From Acidocella sp. 35-58-6 (GTDB lineage Bacteria > Pseudomonadota > Alphaproteobacteria > Acetobacterales > Acetobacteraceae): 5,833 nt of DNA. A program made the position numbers and the translations under genes. The stretch spans positions 1-5,833 of the forward strand of contig NCFD01000093.1 of assembly GCA_002281005.1 (NCBI GenBank), given 5' to 3'. Positions 1 through 5,833 of the stretch are shown one piece after another. Below the pieces are notes generated by a model. It was not told the DNA's origin and did no database searches. It saw only the letters and a list, made by a program, of their open reading frames with translations. How positions within the stretch are numbered: position 1 is the stretch's first letter; each line of letters begins with the position of its first letter.

Positions 1-1143
1 ACGTCTCACGACAGCGTCAAAGCGACTTTGGTTAATCTCGGCCAACATATGCCGGCCATCCGACACGACCTTGTTGCCCCGTGCCCACACATGCGGCACC
101 TGAGAGTTGCGGCTTGCAAACACCCAACTCGCCAACGCGGAGTCTGGATCGTCGCCGATCAATCCTACAATATTGGCTGCTTCTCCAACAACAAAACCAC
201 CTTTTCTACCCACAGCTTGGTCACCACCCTCAATGGCTTTTTGGTACAACGCCGTGGCAGTGGCACGCGTTATGTCGCCGGCCATGACATTGCGCTGATG
301 AAAATGCAAGCGCTGAGAATATTCAAGCATTTGTAGTTCATCACGAACCCCAATGCAGATATTCGAGTCCGACCCGATACCCCAGGCACCAGAAAAATCC
401 CGTGCCGGAAAAATACCATCACCCAGATTGGCTTCGGTGACAGGGCATAATCCTATAACCGCGTTCAACGCTAAAATATCCGTACGTTCTTGTGCCGTTG
501 TGTGAGTTGCATGAATTAGACACCAATTTTTATCAACAGGTAGGTGGTTCAGCAAATATTCGACTGGCCGTTGTCCATACAAAGCCACGCACTGCTCAAT
601 CTCGGCTATCTGCTCGGCGATATGAATATGCACTGGTTTCGTCCCCGCCAGCTCACTCAAAAGCAAGAGTTCGTCAGGCATCGCCGCTCTCAGAGAATGA
701 GGTGCGATGCCCACAGCCGCCACAGCCGCACAACGATCGTAAAGCCTCTCGTAGCTGGCGATCGAATTAACAAAACGGCGTTGCTCCAACGCGGGAACTT
801 GCCGACCAAATCCGGCATGCGCATAGAATACCGGCAGCAACGTGAGGTCAATTCCCGTTATCGATGCCGCCTCGGCTATGCGCACGGCCATTTCACCGAT
901 ATCGTCATATTCTTGGCCATCAGGCGCGTGATGCAAATAATGAAATTCTGCAACATGACAAAATCCGCCTTCCAGCATCTCAACAAAGGCTTGAGTGGCC
1001 ACTACCGCGATATCATATGTTGCGCCATCGGGTAGGGTATTAACCGCTATGTCGCTGATAAGTCCTGAAATTATGTTCACCGTCACATTTTGCGCCCATC
1101 CAAAGGGCAACAACGCATGACGGAAAAACAGTTTATTTGCCAC
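1..1143 (-). CDS. hutF: Formimidoylglutamate deiminase HutF, internally deleted and cut by the window edge; probably inactive
   Basis: HutF is a cytoplasmic metal-dependent amidohydrolase that converts N-formimino-L-glutamate to N-formyl-L-glutamate plus ammonia. The frame is open for 381 codons from a GTG at 1141-1143 to base 1, with no stop in the window. GTG is chosen because GGGAGG lies 7 nt upstream and the N-terminus (ALLPFGW, residues 10-16) is HutF-like. Recognisable motifs are VAEFHYLHH (64-72), HIHIAE (172-177; metal His174 and catalytic Glu177), CLIHATH (208-214; His211) and GSDSN (257-261; metal Asp259). The end, DGRHMLAE and about 12 further residues, lies near the usual C-terminus, so few residues are missing at the edge. 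Against Pseudomonas HutF recalled from memory, about 50 residues are absent in frame near residues 36-45 (about 1010-1038). These normally carry LPGMPNLHSHAFQR with its two metal-binding histidines, plus the SFWTWR segment. Loss of HxH predicts no activity. It is transcribed divergently from hutI. Confidence 0.85.
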   Translation of the reverse strand, partial: MANKLFFRHALLPFGWAQNVTVNIISGLISDIAVNTLPDGATYDIAVVATQAFVEMLEGGFCHVAEFHYLHHAPDGQEYDDIGEMAVRIAEAASITGIDLTLLPVFYAHAGFGRQVPALEQRRFVNSIASYERLYDRCAAVAAVGIAPHSLRAAMPDELLLLSELAGTKPVHIHIAEQIAEIEQCVALYGQRPVEYLLNHLPVDKNWCLIHATHTTAQERTDILALNAVIGLCPVTEANLGDGIFPARDFSGAWGIGSDSNICIGVRDELQMLEYSQRLHFHQRNVMAGDITRATATALYQKAIEGGDQAVGRKGGFVVGEAANIVGLIGDDPDSALASWVFASRNSQVPHVWARGNKVVSDGRHMLAEINQSRFDAVVRR

Positions 1144-1150
1144 TATACAG

Positions 1151-1156
1151 CCTCCC
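1151..1156 (-). promoter_or_regulatory. Ribosome binding site of hutF (decides the GTG start)
   Basis: On the minus strand this reads GGGAGG, 7 nt upstream of the GTG at 1141-1143. No in-frame ATG lies nearby with a comparable Shine-Dalgarno sequence, and the family N-terminus begins at this GTG. Confidence 0.7.
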
Positions 1157-1168
1157 TATTTTTGCTTA

Positions 1169-1180
1169 TTGTATATACAA
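1169..1180. promoter_or_regulatory. Candidate HutC (GntR family) operator in the divergent hutF/hutI promoter region
   Basis: TTGTATATACAA is a perfect 12-bp palindrome near the middle of the 66-bp gap between the hutF GTG and the hutI ATG. Its core GTATATAC fits the GTNTANAC pattern known for HutC-subfamily GntR repressors, which release DNA when urocanate binds. The core also contains TATATA, which could serve as a -10 element on either strand, but I find no convincing -35 box, so promoter positions are unresolved. One bound repressor here could control both hutF and hutIHGU. No hutC gene is in the window, so the regulator's identity is inferred. Confidence 0.65.
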
Positions 1181-1196
1181 CTTTCTCCACCCGGCC

Positions 1197-1201
1197 AAGG
1201 G
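1197..1201 (+). promoter_or_regulatory. Ribosome binding site of hutI (decides the start)
   Basis: AAGGG lies 8 nt before the ATG at 1210. It supports that start over an in-frame ATG at 1090, which lies inside divergent hutF and would add 40 residues not seen in the family. Confidence 0.6.
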
Positions 1202-1209
1202 CTATTTTC

Positions 1210-2403
1210 ATGCACGCCGACCGTATTTTTACCAACGCCCGTTTGGCAACCATGGGCCCCTGCACTGGGAGCATTGATATTGTCAATAACGGCATGGTGG
1301 CCACCAAGGCTGGTCGAATTATATATGCGGGCCCGGCTCGGGTGATGACGGCTGATGAAATCACTGATTGCGGGGGCCGCTTGGTAACCCCAGGATTGAT
1401 CGATTGTCATACGCACTTGGCGTATGCTGGCCACCGCGCTGCGGAATTTGAAGCACGGTTGAACGGCGCCACTTATGAAGAGATTTCTCGTGCTGGTGGA
1501 GGAATCGCGGCAACCGTCTCTGCCACCCGTGCCGCAAGCCCTACTGCACTCCTCGTAGCCAGTAAACAACGCTTACAGGCCCTTATTAACGAGGGCGTTA
1601 CCACAGTCGAAATCAAATCTGGCTACGGCCTTGATGAAGCCAATGAGATCAAGCTACTGAATGTCATTCGTCAACTCGGTGCGATATCAAAAGTTGATAT
1701 TGCGCCCACTTTTCTTGGTGCCCATAGCCTACCTCCGGAATTCAAGCACGATCGGCAAGCCTTTATTCATCTCTTAACTGAGACACTCATCCCCAAAATA
1801 GCATCACTTAAGCTCGCCGATGCTGTCGATGGATTTTGTGAGGCGATTGCGTTTACACCCGATGAAATCGCCGAAGTTTTCATCGCTGCGCGGGCGCATG
1901 GACTACTCGTGAAGCTGCACGCCGACCAACTCTCCAACCTGCACGGTGCTGCCCTGGCCGCGCGCTTTAACGCTCTCTCAGCCGATCATCTCGAATACAC
2001 TGACACCAACGGCGTCGCCGCCATGGCACATTCAGGGACAGTGGCTGTTTTATTGCCTGGTGCGTTTTACACATTACGTGAGACCCAGCTTCCACCCATT
2101 GCCGCTTTACGGGCACATGGGGTACGCATGGCTGTCGCCACCGACCTTAATCCTGGCACCTCACCGCTGACATCGCTGCTGATGGCAATGAACATGGCCG
2201 CCACGCAATTCAGGCTCACCGTTGATGAATGCCTGCTTGGCGTCACCCGTCACGCTGCTGCGGCTCTGGGCCGTCAGGATGTCGGGGTCCTGGCTCCCGG
2301 TCACAAATGTCATCTCGCCATCTGGAATGTCGAGACGCCTGCTGAACTTGTCTATCAGATCGGCTTCAGCCCTTTGCACAAACGCATTTGGAGTGCCGCA
2401 TGA
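1210..2403 (+). CDS. hutI: Imidazolonepropionase HutI, complete
   Basis: HutI hydrolyses 4-imidazolone-5-propionate to N-formimino-L-glutamate, step three of histidine degradation, as a cytoplasmic metal-dependent amidohydrolase. The product is 397 residues, normal for the family. The N-terminus [12 protein letters not shown] is typical. [19 protein letters not shown] (58-76) carries the HxH metal ligands His67 and His69. Further motifs are [13 protein letters not shown] (87-99), the strongly conserved IKSGYGLD (135-142), FLGAH (168-172), KLHAD with metal His237 (235-239), SADH with His260 (257-260) and [10 protein letters not shown] with metal Asp312 (310-319). The C-terminus [13 protein letters not shown] is also typical. 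It is the first gene of the plus-strand operon, and its TGA overlaps the hutH start by 4 bp. The start at 1210 is supported by AAGGG 8 nt upstream. No lesion is seen, but its substrate should be scarce if hutU is dead. Confidence 0.96.
   Translation: MHADRIFTNARLATMGPCTGSIDIVNNGMVATKAGRIIYAGPARVMTADEITDCGGRLVTPGLIDCHTHLAYAGHRAAEFEARLNGATYEEISRAGGGIAATVSATRAASPTALLVASKQRLQALINEGVTTVEIKSGYGLDEANEIKLLNVIRQLGAISKVDIAPTFLGAHSLPPEFKHDRQAFIHLLTETLIPKIASLKLADAVDGFCEAIAFTPDEIAEVFIAARAHGLLVKLHADQLSNLHGAALAARFNALSADHLEYTDTNGVAAMAHSGTVAVLLPGAFYTLRETQLPPIAALRAHGVRMAVATDLNPGTSPLTSLLMAMNMAATQFRLTVDECLLGVTRHAAAALGRQDVGVLAPGHKCHLAIWNVETPAELVYQIGFSPLHKRIWSAA
2390..2393 (+). promoter_or_regulatory. Ribosome binding site of hutH (decides the start)
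   Basis: GGAG lies 6 nt before the ATG at 2400 and inside the 3' end of hutI. It favours this start over the in-frame ATG at 2388, which lies upstream of the GGAG and adds only four non-family residues. Confidence 0.55.
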
Positions 2404-3908
2404 TTCTCAACCCTGGCGACGTAACACTAGCTGCATGGCGCGATATTTATCGAGGAGCCGCATGCTCTCTTTCGCCTGCTGCCCTACCCGCCATTGCCCG
2501 TGCCGCCATCGCCGTTGATGAAATTCTAGCGCGCGGCGAACCTGTTTATGGCGTCAACACAGGCTTTGGAAAACTTGCCACCGTGCGCATTGCTGACGCT
2601 GATCTGGCCACACTGCAACGCAATTTGGTCCTCTCACACGCCGCCGGCGTGGGCGATGCGATGCCAATGCCCATCGCAAGGTTGATGATGGCCTTGAAAT
2701 TGGCTTCACTGGCGCAGGGGGCTTCAGGTGTGCGCGTTGCCACTGTGCAATTCCTTGAGCAAATGCTGGCTAAAAATCTGATTCCGGTTATCCCCGCACA
2801 AGGTTCGGTAGGGGCCTCCGGCGATCTGGCTCCACTTGCCCACATGACCTCCGCTATGCTCGGTACCGGCGACGTATTTTTCAATGGCGAACGGCTTTCG
2901 GCGAGCGCTGGCCTGGCCAAAGCCGGACTTACCCCCCTTGCTTTAGGCCCCAAAGAAGGGCTCGCTCTCCTCAATGGCACACAATTTTCCACCGCTTACG
3001 CGTTGGCAGGATTATTTGAAGCCGAAACTCTTTTCCAGACAGCTTTAATTACCGGCGCACTTTCAACCGACGCTGCCCGCGGGTCGGACGCACCGTTTGA
3101 CCCGCGCATACATGCTCTGCGCCGCCACAAAGGCCAAGCAGAAGTGGCTTCGGCCTTGCGTTCCTTAATGGCAGGAAGTGCCATTCGGGCTTCGCACATT
3201 ATCAATGATACCCGCGTCCAAGATCCGTATTGTCTACGCTGCCAACCGCAAGTTATGGGCGCCGTGCTCGACCTTCTGCGTCAGGCTGCCACGACACTTG
3301 GTACGGAAGCAAATGGCGTCACTGATAACCCGCTCATATTCACGAACCCAGCCGAAGCACTCTCCGGCGGTAATTTCCATGCCGAACCAGTGGCCTTTGC
3401 CGCTGATATGATCGCCATGGCAGTTTGCGAAATTGGCTCGTTGGCTGAACGGCGTCTGGCCATGCTGGTCGACCCTTCACTTTCCGGCCTCCCTGCGTTT
3501 CTCACGCCAAAACCAGGCCTAAATTCCGGCTTCATGATCCCGCAAGTTACAGCCGCCGCCTTGGTTTCAGAGAATAAAGGCCGGGCCTTTCCTGCCTCAG
3601 TCGACTCCATTCCGACCTCGGCCAACCAGGAAGACCATGTCTCCATGGCCGCCCATGGGGCTCGCCGCTTAGTATCCATGACTGACAACCTGCGGGCCAT
3701 CATCGCCATTGAACTGTTGGCTGCCGTGCAAGGCTGTGATTTCCACAGCTTGCCCTCCAGTCCAACGCTTGAGGACATTCGTGCCAAAGTGCGCAGCAAA
3801 GTCACTCACCTCGACGATGACCGTTATTTTGCTCCCGATGTCGAAGCTGCTATTTCAATTTTGCAATCAGGCGCGTTATCACTTACAACACTGCCTGGTG
3901 TGATATGA
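2400..3908 (+). CDS. hutH: Histidine ammonia-lyase HutH, complete
   Basis: HutH deaminates L-histidine non-oxidatively to trans-urocanate plus ammonia, the first step of the pathway; family enzymes are cytoplasmic homotetramers. The product is 502 residues against about 510 in typical members. [15 protein letters not shown] contains the Ala139-Ser140-Gly141 triad that cyclises into the MIO electrophilic cofactor. [10 protein letters not shown] begins at the conserved Tyr50, and [12 protein letters not shown] carries Tyr277, matching Tyr53 and Tyr280 of the Pseudomonas enzyme with a constant offset of three. [19 protein letters not shown] and the [17 protein letters not shown] region are all present. 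The start is the ATG that overlaps the hutI TGA, with GGAG 6 nt upstream. Its stop overlaps the hutG start by 4 bp. No frameshift or missing catalytic residue is seen. If hutU is inactive, this enzyme would still produce urocanate, the inducer of the HutC repressor. Confidence 0.97.
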   Translation: MILNPGDVTLAAWRDIYRGAACSLSPAALPAIARAAIAVDEILARGEPVYGVNTGFGKLATVRIADADLATLQRNLVLSHAAGVGDAMPMPIARLMMALKLASLAQGASGVRVATVQFLEQMLAKNLIPVIPAQGSVGASGDLAPLAHMTSAMLGTGDVFFNGERLSASAGLAKAGLTPLALGPKEGLALLNGTQFSTAYALAGLFEAETLFQTALITGALSTDAARGSDAPFDPRIHALRRHKGQAEVASALRSLMAGSAIRASHIINDTRVQDPYCLRCQPQVMGAVLDLLRQAATTLGTEANGVTDNPLIFTNPAEALSGGNFHAEPVAFAADMIAMAVCEIGSLAERRLAMLVDPSLSGLPAFLTPKPGLNSGFMIPQVTAAALVSENKGRAFPASVDSIPTSANQEDHVSMAAHGARRLVSMTDNLRAIIAIELLAAVQGCDFHSLPSSPTLEDIRAKVRSKVTHLDDDRYFAPDVEAAISILQSGALSLTTLPGVI

Positions 3909-4699
3909 GTTTTTTGAAACTACGGCAGGGTCAAGCGCCTCTCATCCTGAGTATTCCGCACGCTGGCACGCATATCCCCGCAGACTATCACCCTGCCCTC
4001 ACCTCACTCTGGTTAGCCCGCAAGGATGCGGATTGGTGGCTGCCTGAACTCTACAAATTTGCTGAACGTTACGATGCTACGATACTTCGCACCGAAATTT
4101 CCCGCACCATCATCGATGTCAACCGCGACCCTTCCGGTGCATCGCTCTATCCCGGACAAGCCACAACCGCTCTGTGTCCTACCGAAACATTCGACGGTGA
4201 GGCGCTCTACCATGCCGGACAGGAACCCAGTGATACTGAAATTCTGCTGCGCCGCGCAAAATATTTTGACCCGTACCACGAGGCCCTGAGGGCTGAGATA
4301 CTCCGCCTGCGTGGCCTGCATCACGCGATCGTAGTTTATGATTGCCATTCCATTCGCAGCGAGATTCCTCGGCTATTTGAGGGGTTACTGCCGAATTTTA
4401 ATATTGGCAGCAACGATAATCAGTCGTGCGATCCAGTGATTACTGAAAAAATTGCTGCCATATGTGAGGCTGATATAAATTTCTCGTCTATCGTCAATGG
4501 CCGTTTCAAGGGTGGTTATATCACGCGCCATTATGGCAACCCAGCGAATGGTGTTAACGCGGTTCAGATGGAGCTTGCCTGCCGTGGGTATATGGCCGAG
4601 CCCGCCGCTCCCTCACCTGCTAATTGGCCAACGCCTCTCGATTCCAGCCCAGCCATCATACCAACGTTGAAATTAGTCATCGAAAGCCTCCTGCCATGA
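3905..4699 (+). CDS. hutG: N-formylglutamate deformylase (amidohydrolase) HutG, complete
   Basis: HutG hydrolyses N-formyl-L-glutamate to L-glutamate plus formate, the last step of the HutF/HutG route. The protein has 264 residues, close to the 267 or so of Pseudomonas HutG. Family motifs are [10 protein letters not shown] (16-25), DVNRDPSG (71-78), YDCHSI (145-150), [14 protein letters not shown] (198-211) and QMELA (221-225). The histidines and glutamates in these motifs are the likely metal-binding and catalytic groups of this zinc-hydrolase-like family (InterPro-type N-formylglutamate amidohydrolase); their roles are inferred from conservation. It is not the ureohydrolase-type HutG, which lacks these motifs. 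The ATG overlaps the hutH TGA by 4 bp and only weak GGTG-like purines precede it, so translation probably depends on coupling to hutH. The stop overlaps the hutU ATG in the same way. No lesion is visible. Confidence 0.95.
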   Translation: MSFLKLRQGQAPLILSIPHAGTHIPADYHPALTSLWLARKDADWWLPELYKFAERYDATILRTEISRTIIDVNRDPSGASLYPGQATTALCPTETFDGEALYHAGQEPSDTEILLRRAKYFDPYHEALRAEILRLRGLHHAIVVYDCHSIRSEIPRLFEGLLPNFNIGSNDNQSCDPVITEKIAAICEADINFSSIVNGRFKGGYITRHYGNPANGVNAVQMELACRGYMAEPAAPSPANWPTPLDSSPAIIPTLKLVIESLLP

Positions 4700-5757
4700 A
4701 CCGTCTAGACAACGCCCGCATTATCCGTGCACCGCATGGCACACGGCTTTCAGCAAAATCCTGGCAAACTGAGGCACCGCTCAGAATGCTGATGAATAAT
4801 CTCGACCCGATGGTGGCTGAACGGCCCGAGGAACTGGTGGTTTATGGCGGAATTGGACGCGCCGCCCGTGATTGGAATTCGTTCGACCGCATTGTTGAAA
4901 CTTTGCGCCGGTTGGAAGGTGACCAAACCTTGCTTATTCAATCAGGCAAGCCGGTCGGCGTATTTCGCACCCATGAAAATGCGCCACGTGTTTTACTCGC
5001 AAATTCCAACCTAGTACCACACTGGGCCACTTGGCAGCATTTCAACGAACTCGACCGCAAAGGTTTGATGATGTACGGTCAGATGACCGCAGGTTCATGG
5101 ATATACATCGGTACGCAGGGTATTGTGCAAGGCACGTACGAGACATTCGTAGAGATGGGCCGCCAGCATTATAATAACGATCTCTCGGGGCGGTGGATTC
5201 TAACCGCAGGGCTGGGTGGCATGGGTGGTGCGCAAACTTTGGCTGCCACTATGGCAGGTGCCAGTTGCCTGGCCGTAGAGTGCCAGGATAGCCGGATCGA
5301 GATGCGCCTTAAAACCCGTTATGTCGATGTAAGAGCCGAAACACTCGATGAAGCCCTCACCATTATAAATCACGCCGTCGCCACTAAAAAGCCTATCTCC
5401 GTAGCACTGCTAGGTAATATTGCGGAAATTCTCCCAGAGCTACTGCGCCGTGGTGTCCGCCCGGATGCCCTCACCGACCAAACCTCCGCACACGACCCTA
5501 TAAACGGCTATCTGCCAAAGGGCTGGCGTGTTGCGGAGTGGATTGAGCGGCGCGCCAGCACTCCAAAAATTGTTGAAGCGGCTGCCCGCGCCACCATGGC
5601 CGAACATGTACGGCACATGCTAACATTCGCAAAAATGGGTGTTCCCACCTTTGATTACGGCAACAATATCCGGCAAGTTACCAAGGAACAGGGCGTTGAG
5701 AATGCCTTTGATTTTCCAGGCTTTGTACCAACCTATGTCCCCCGTCAGCACCTTTGA
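4696..5757 (+). pseudogene. hutU: Urocanate hydratase HutU, truncated by an insertion; C-terminal ~205 residues missing
   Basis: Urocanase adds water to urocanate using tightly bound NAD+ to give imidazolonepropionate, step two of the pathway. The ATG at 4696 overlaps the hutG TGA (ATGA) and gives the family N-terminus. Conservation is strong throughout: MLMNNLDP (31-38), [13 protein letters not shown] (48-60), QSGKPVGVF (82-90), ANSNLVPHW (102-110), [13 protein letters not shown] (127-139), the dinucleotide-binding GLGGMGGAQ (172-180), DQTSAHDP (261-268) and DYGNNIRQ (320-327). After FPGFVPTYV (340-348) the usual RPLFCRG continuation is replaced by PRQHL and a TGA at 5755-5757. The frame is 353 codons against about 555 in intact urocanase. 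The lost part holds the cysteine reported as essential in Pseudomonas putida (Cys410) and much of the active site, so activity is not expected. The break coincides with the putative insertion sequence beginning at about 5736-5740. The remainder of hutU may lie beyond it. Confidence 0.93.
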
Positions 5758-5808
5758 GACATAATTAGGATCTTGAATAACGGAGGATTTCTGGCTCATC
5801 GTAACGAC

Positions 5809-5815
5809 GAAGGAG
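5809..5815 (+). promoter_or_regulatory. Ribosome binding site of the putative transposase gene
   Basis: GAAGGAG lies 5 nt before the ATG at 5821 and is the strongest Shine-Dalgarno match at the right end of the window. It sits in the loop of the inverted repeat at 5787-5833. Confidence 0.55.
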
Positions 5816-5820
5816 TGCAG

Positions 5821-5833
5821 ATGAGCCAGAAAT
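5821..5833 (+). CDS. First codons of a putative transposase gene, cut by the window edge
   Basis: ATG AGC CAG AAA encodes Met-Ser-Gln-Lys before the sequence ends. Four codons cannot identify a family. The call rests on context: a strong ribosome binding site 5 nt upstream, a position about 85 bp inside foreign DNA that interrupts hutU, and the same orientation as the operon. Confidence 0.4.

Larger units (their letters stand above)
5736..5833 (+). mobile_element. Left end of a probable insertion sequence interrupting hutU; family not determined
   Basis: Homology to urocanase stops abruptly between 5736 and 5740. What follows is about 80 bp of non-coding DNA and then a strong ribosome binding site and an ATG, as expected for the upstream region of a transposase gene. 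If the element starts at 5736 its end would read TGTCCCCCGTCAGC, and a terminal TG would be compatible with several families, including IS3. That assignment is a guess. The right end and the target-site duplication are outside the window, so the boundary is approximate. A short match, ATGTC at 5735-5739 with GACAT at 5758-5762, flanks the junction and may be coincidental. Confidence 0.6.
5787..5833 (+). repeat. 13-bp perfect inverted repeat (hairpin) spanning the putative transposase start
   Basis: The arm ATTTCTGGCTCAT (5787-5799) is the exact reverse complement of ATGAGCCAGAAAT (5821-5833), separated by a 21-nt loop (5800-5820). In RNA the right arm would bury the ATG at 5821 in the stem while the loop exposes the GAAGGAG ribosome binding site. 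The right arm ends at the last base of the window, so the stem could be longer. Confidence 0.8.

Noticed and set aside
28..1035. Plus-strand open frames of 63-163 codons, including 28-336, 492-770 and 544-1035
   Set aside because: They lie opposite hutF, whose minus-strand frame shows clear family motifs throughout. The plus-strand products show no recognisable motif.
1090..1209. A 40-residue N-terminal extension of HutI with a hydrophobic stretch ([10 protein letters not shown]) that looks like a signal peptide
   Set aside because: It reads through the hutF start region and the divergent promoter. HutI is cytoplasmic, and the family N-terminus begins at the ATG at 1210, which has its own ribosome binding site.
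3281..3805. A 174-codon minus-strand frame opposite hutH, and a similar 148-codon one at 2546-2992
   Set aside because: They are antisense shadows of a strongly conserved hutH, with no ribosome binding site or recognisable motif of their own.
4624..4695. An upstream in-frame start for hutU
   Set aside because: It lies inside hutG and adds 24 residues foreign to urocanase. The ATG at 4696 gives the ATGA overlap and the correct N-terminus.
5740..5757. PRQHL as a genuine alternative C-terminus of a short urocanase
   Set aside because: Urocanases need the C-terminal third for catalysis and NAD binding. The switch from perfect family similarity to none within one codon fits an insertion, not a natural end.
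5754..5782. A promoter inside the insertion sequence (TTGAGA as -35, or CATAAT at 5760-5765 as -10)
   Set aside because: TTGAGA has no good -10 at the right spacing (only GAATAA or ATAACG), and CATAAT has no -35 upstream. It is too weak to list.
1..5833. RNA genes, CRISPR arrays, rho-independent terminators, or a novel defence or biosynthetic system
   Set aside because: No tRNA- or rRNA-like sequence, spaced direct repeats or GC-rich hairpin with a T-run was seen. All long coding frames belong to the hut pathway.

Overview
The window is a bacterial histidine-utilisation (hut) locus of the five-step type, in which N-formiminoglutamate is deiminated (HutF) and then deformylated (HutG). The protein sequences look proteobacterial. 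I lean towards an alphaproteobacterium, but from recollection of family sequences only. The coding DNA is of moderate GC content and tightly packed.

Layout. Minus strand, 1-1143: hutF, running off the left edge close to its natural C-terminus. 1144-1209: a 66-bp divergent intergenic region with a perfect 12-bp palindrome (TTGTATATACAA, 1169-1180), a strong candidate HutC-type operator. Plus strand: hutI (1210-2403), hutH (2400-3908), hutG (3905-4699) and hutU (from 4696). Each junction in this plus-strand series is a 4-bp ATGA stop/start overlap, so the four genes form one translationally coupled operon. hutU loses homology after residue 348 of about 555, and the last 95 or so bases look like the left end of an insertion sequence with a strong ribosome binding site and the first codons of a putative transposase. 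The window ends there.

Pathway: HutH converts histidine to urocanate, HutU makes imidazolonepropionate, HutI makes N-formiminoglutamate, HutF makes N-formylglutamate, and HutG yields glutamate plus formate. hutI, hutH and hutG look full length with their active-site motifs. hutU is cut by the insertion. hutF keeps an open frame but lacks about 50 internal residues, including the HxH metal-binding motif expected after the first strand of the amidohydrolase barrel. As read here the pathway is broken at steps 2 and 4, so histidine would probably stop at urocanate unless other copies exist.

I see no novel defence, CRISPR or other undescribed system. The unusual content is the double lesion in hut, the divergent palindrome, and a 13-bp inverted repeat that would hide the start codon of the putative transposase. 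No RNA genes or rho-independent terminators were found.
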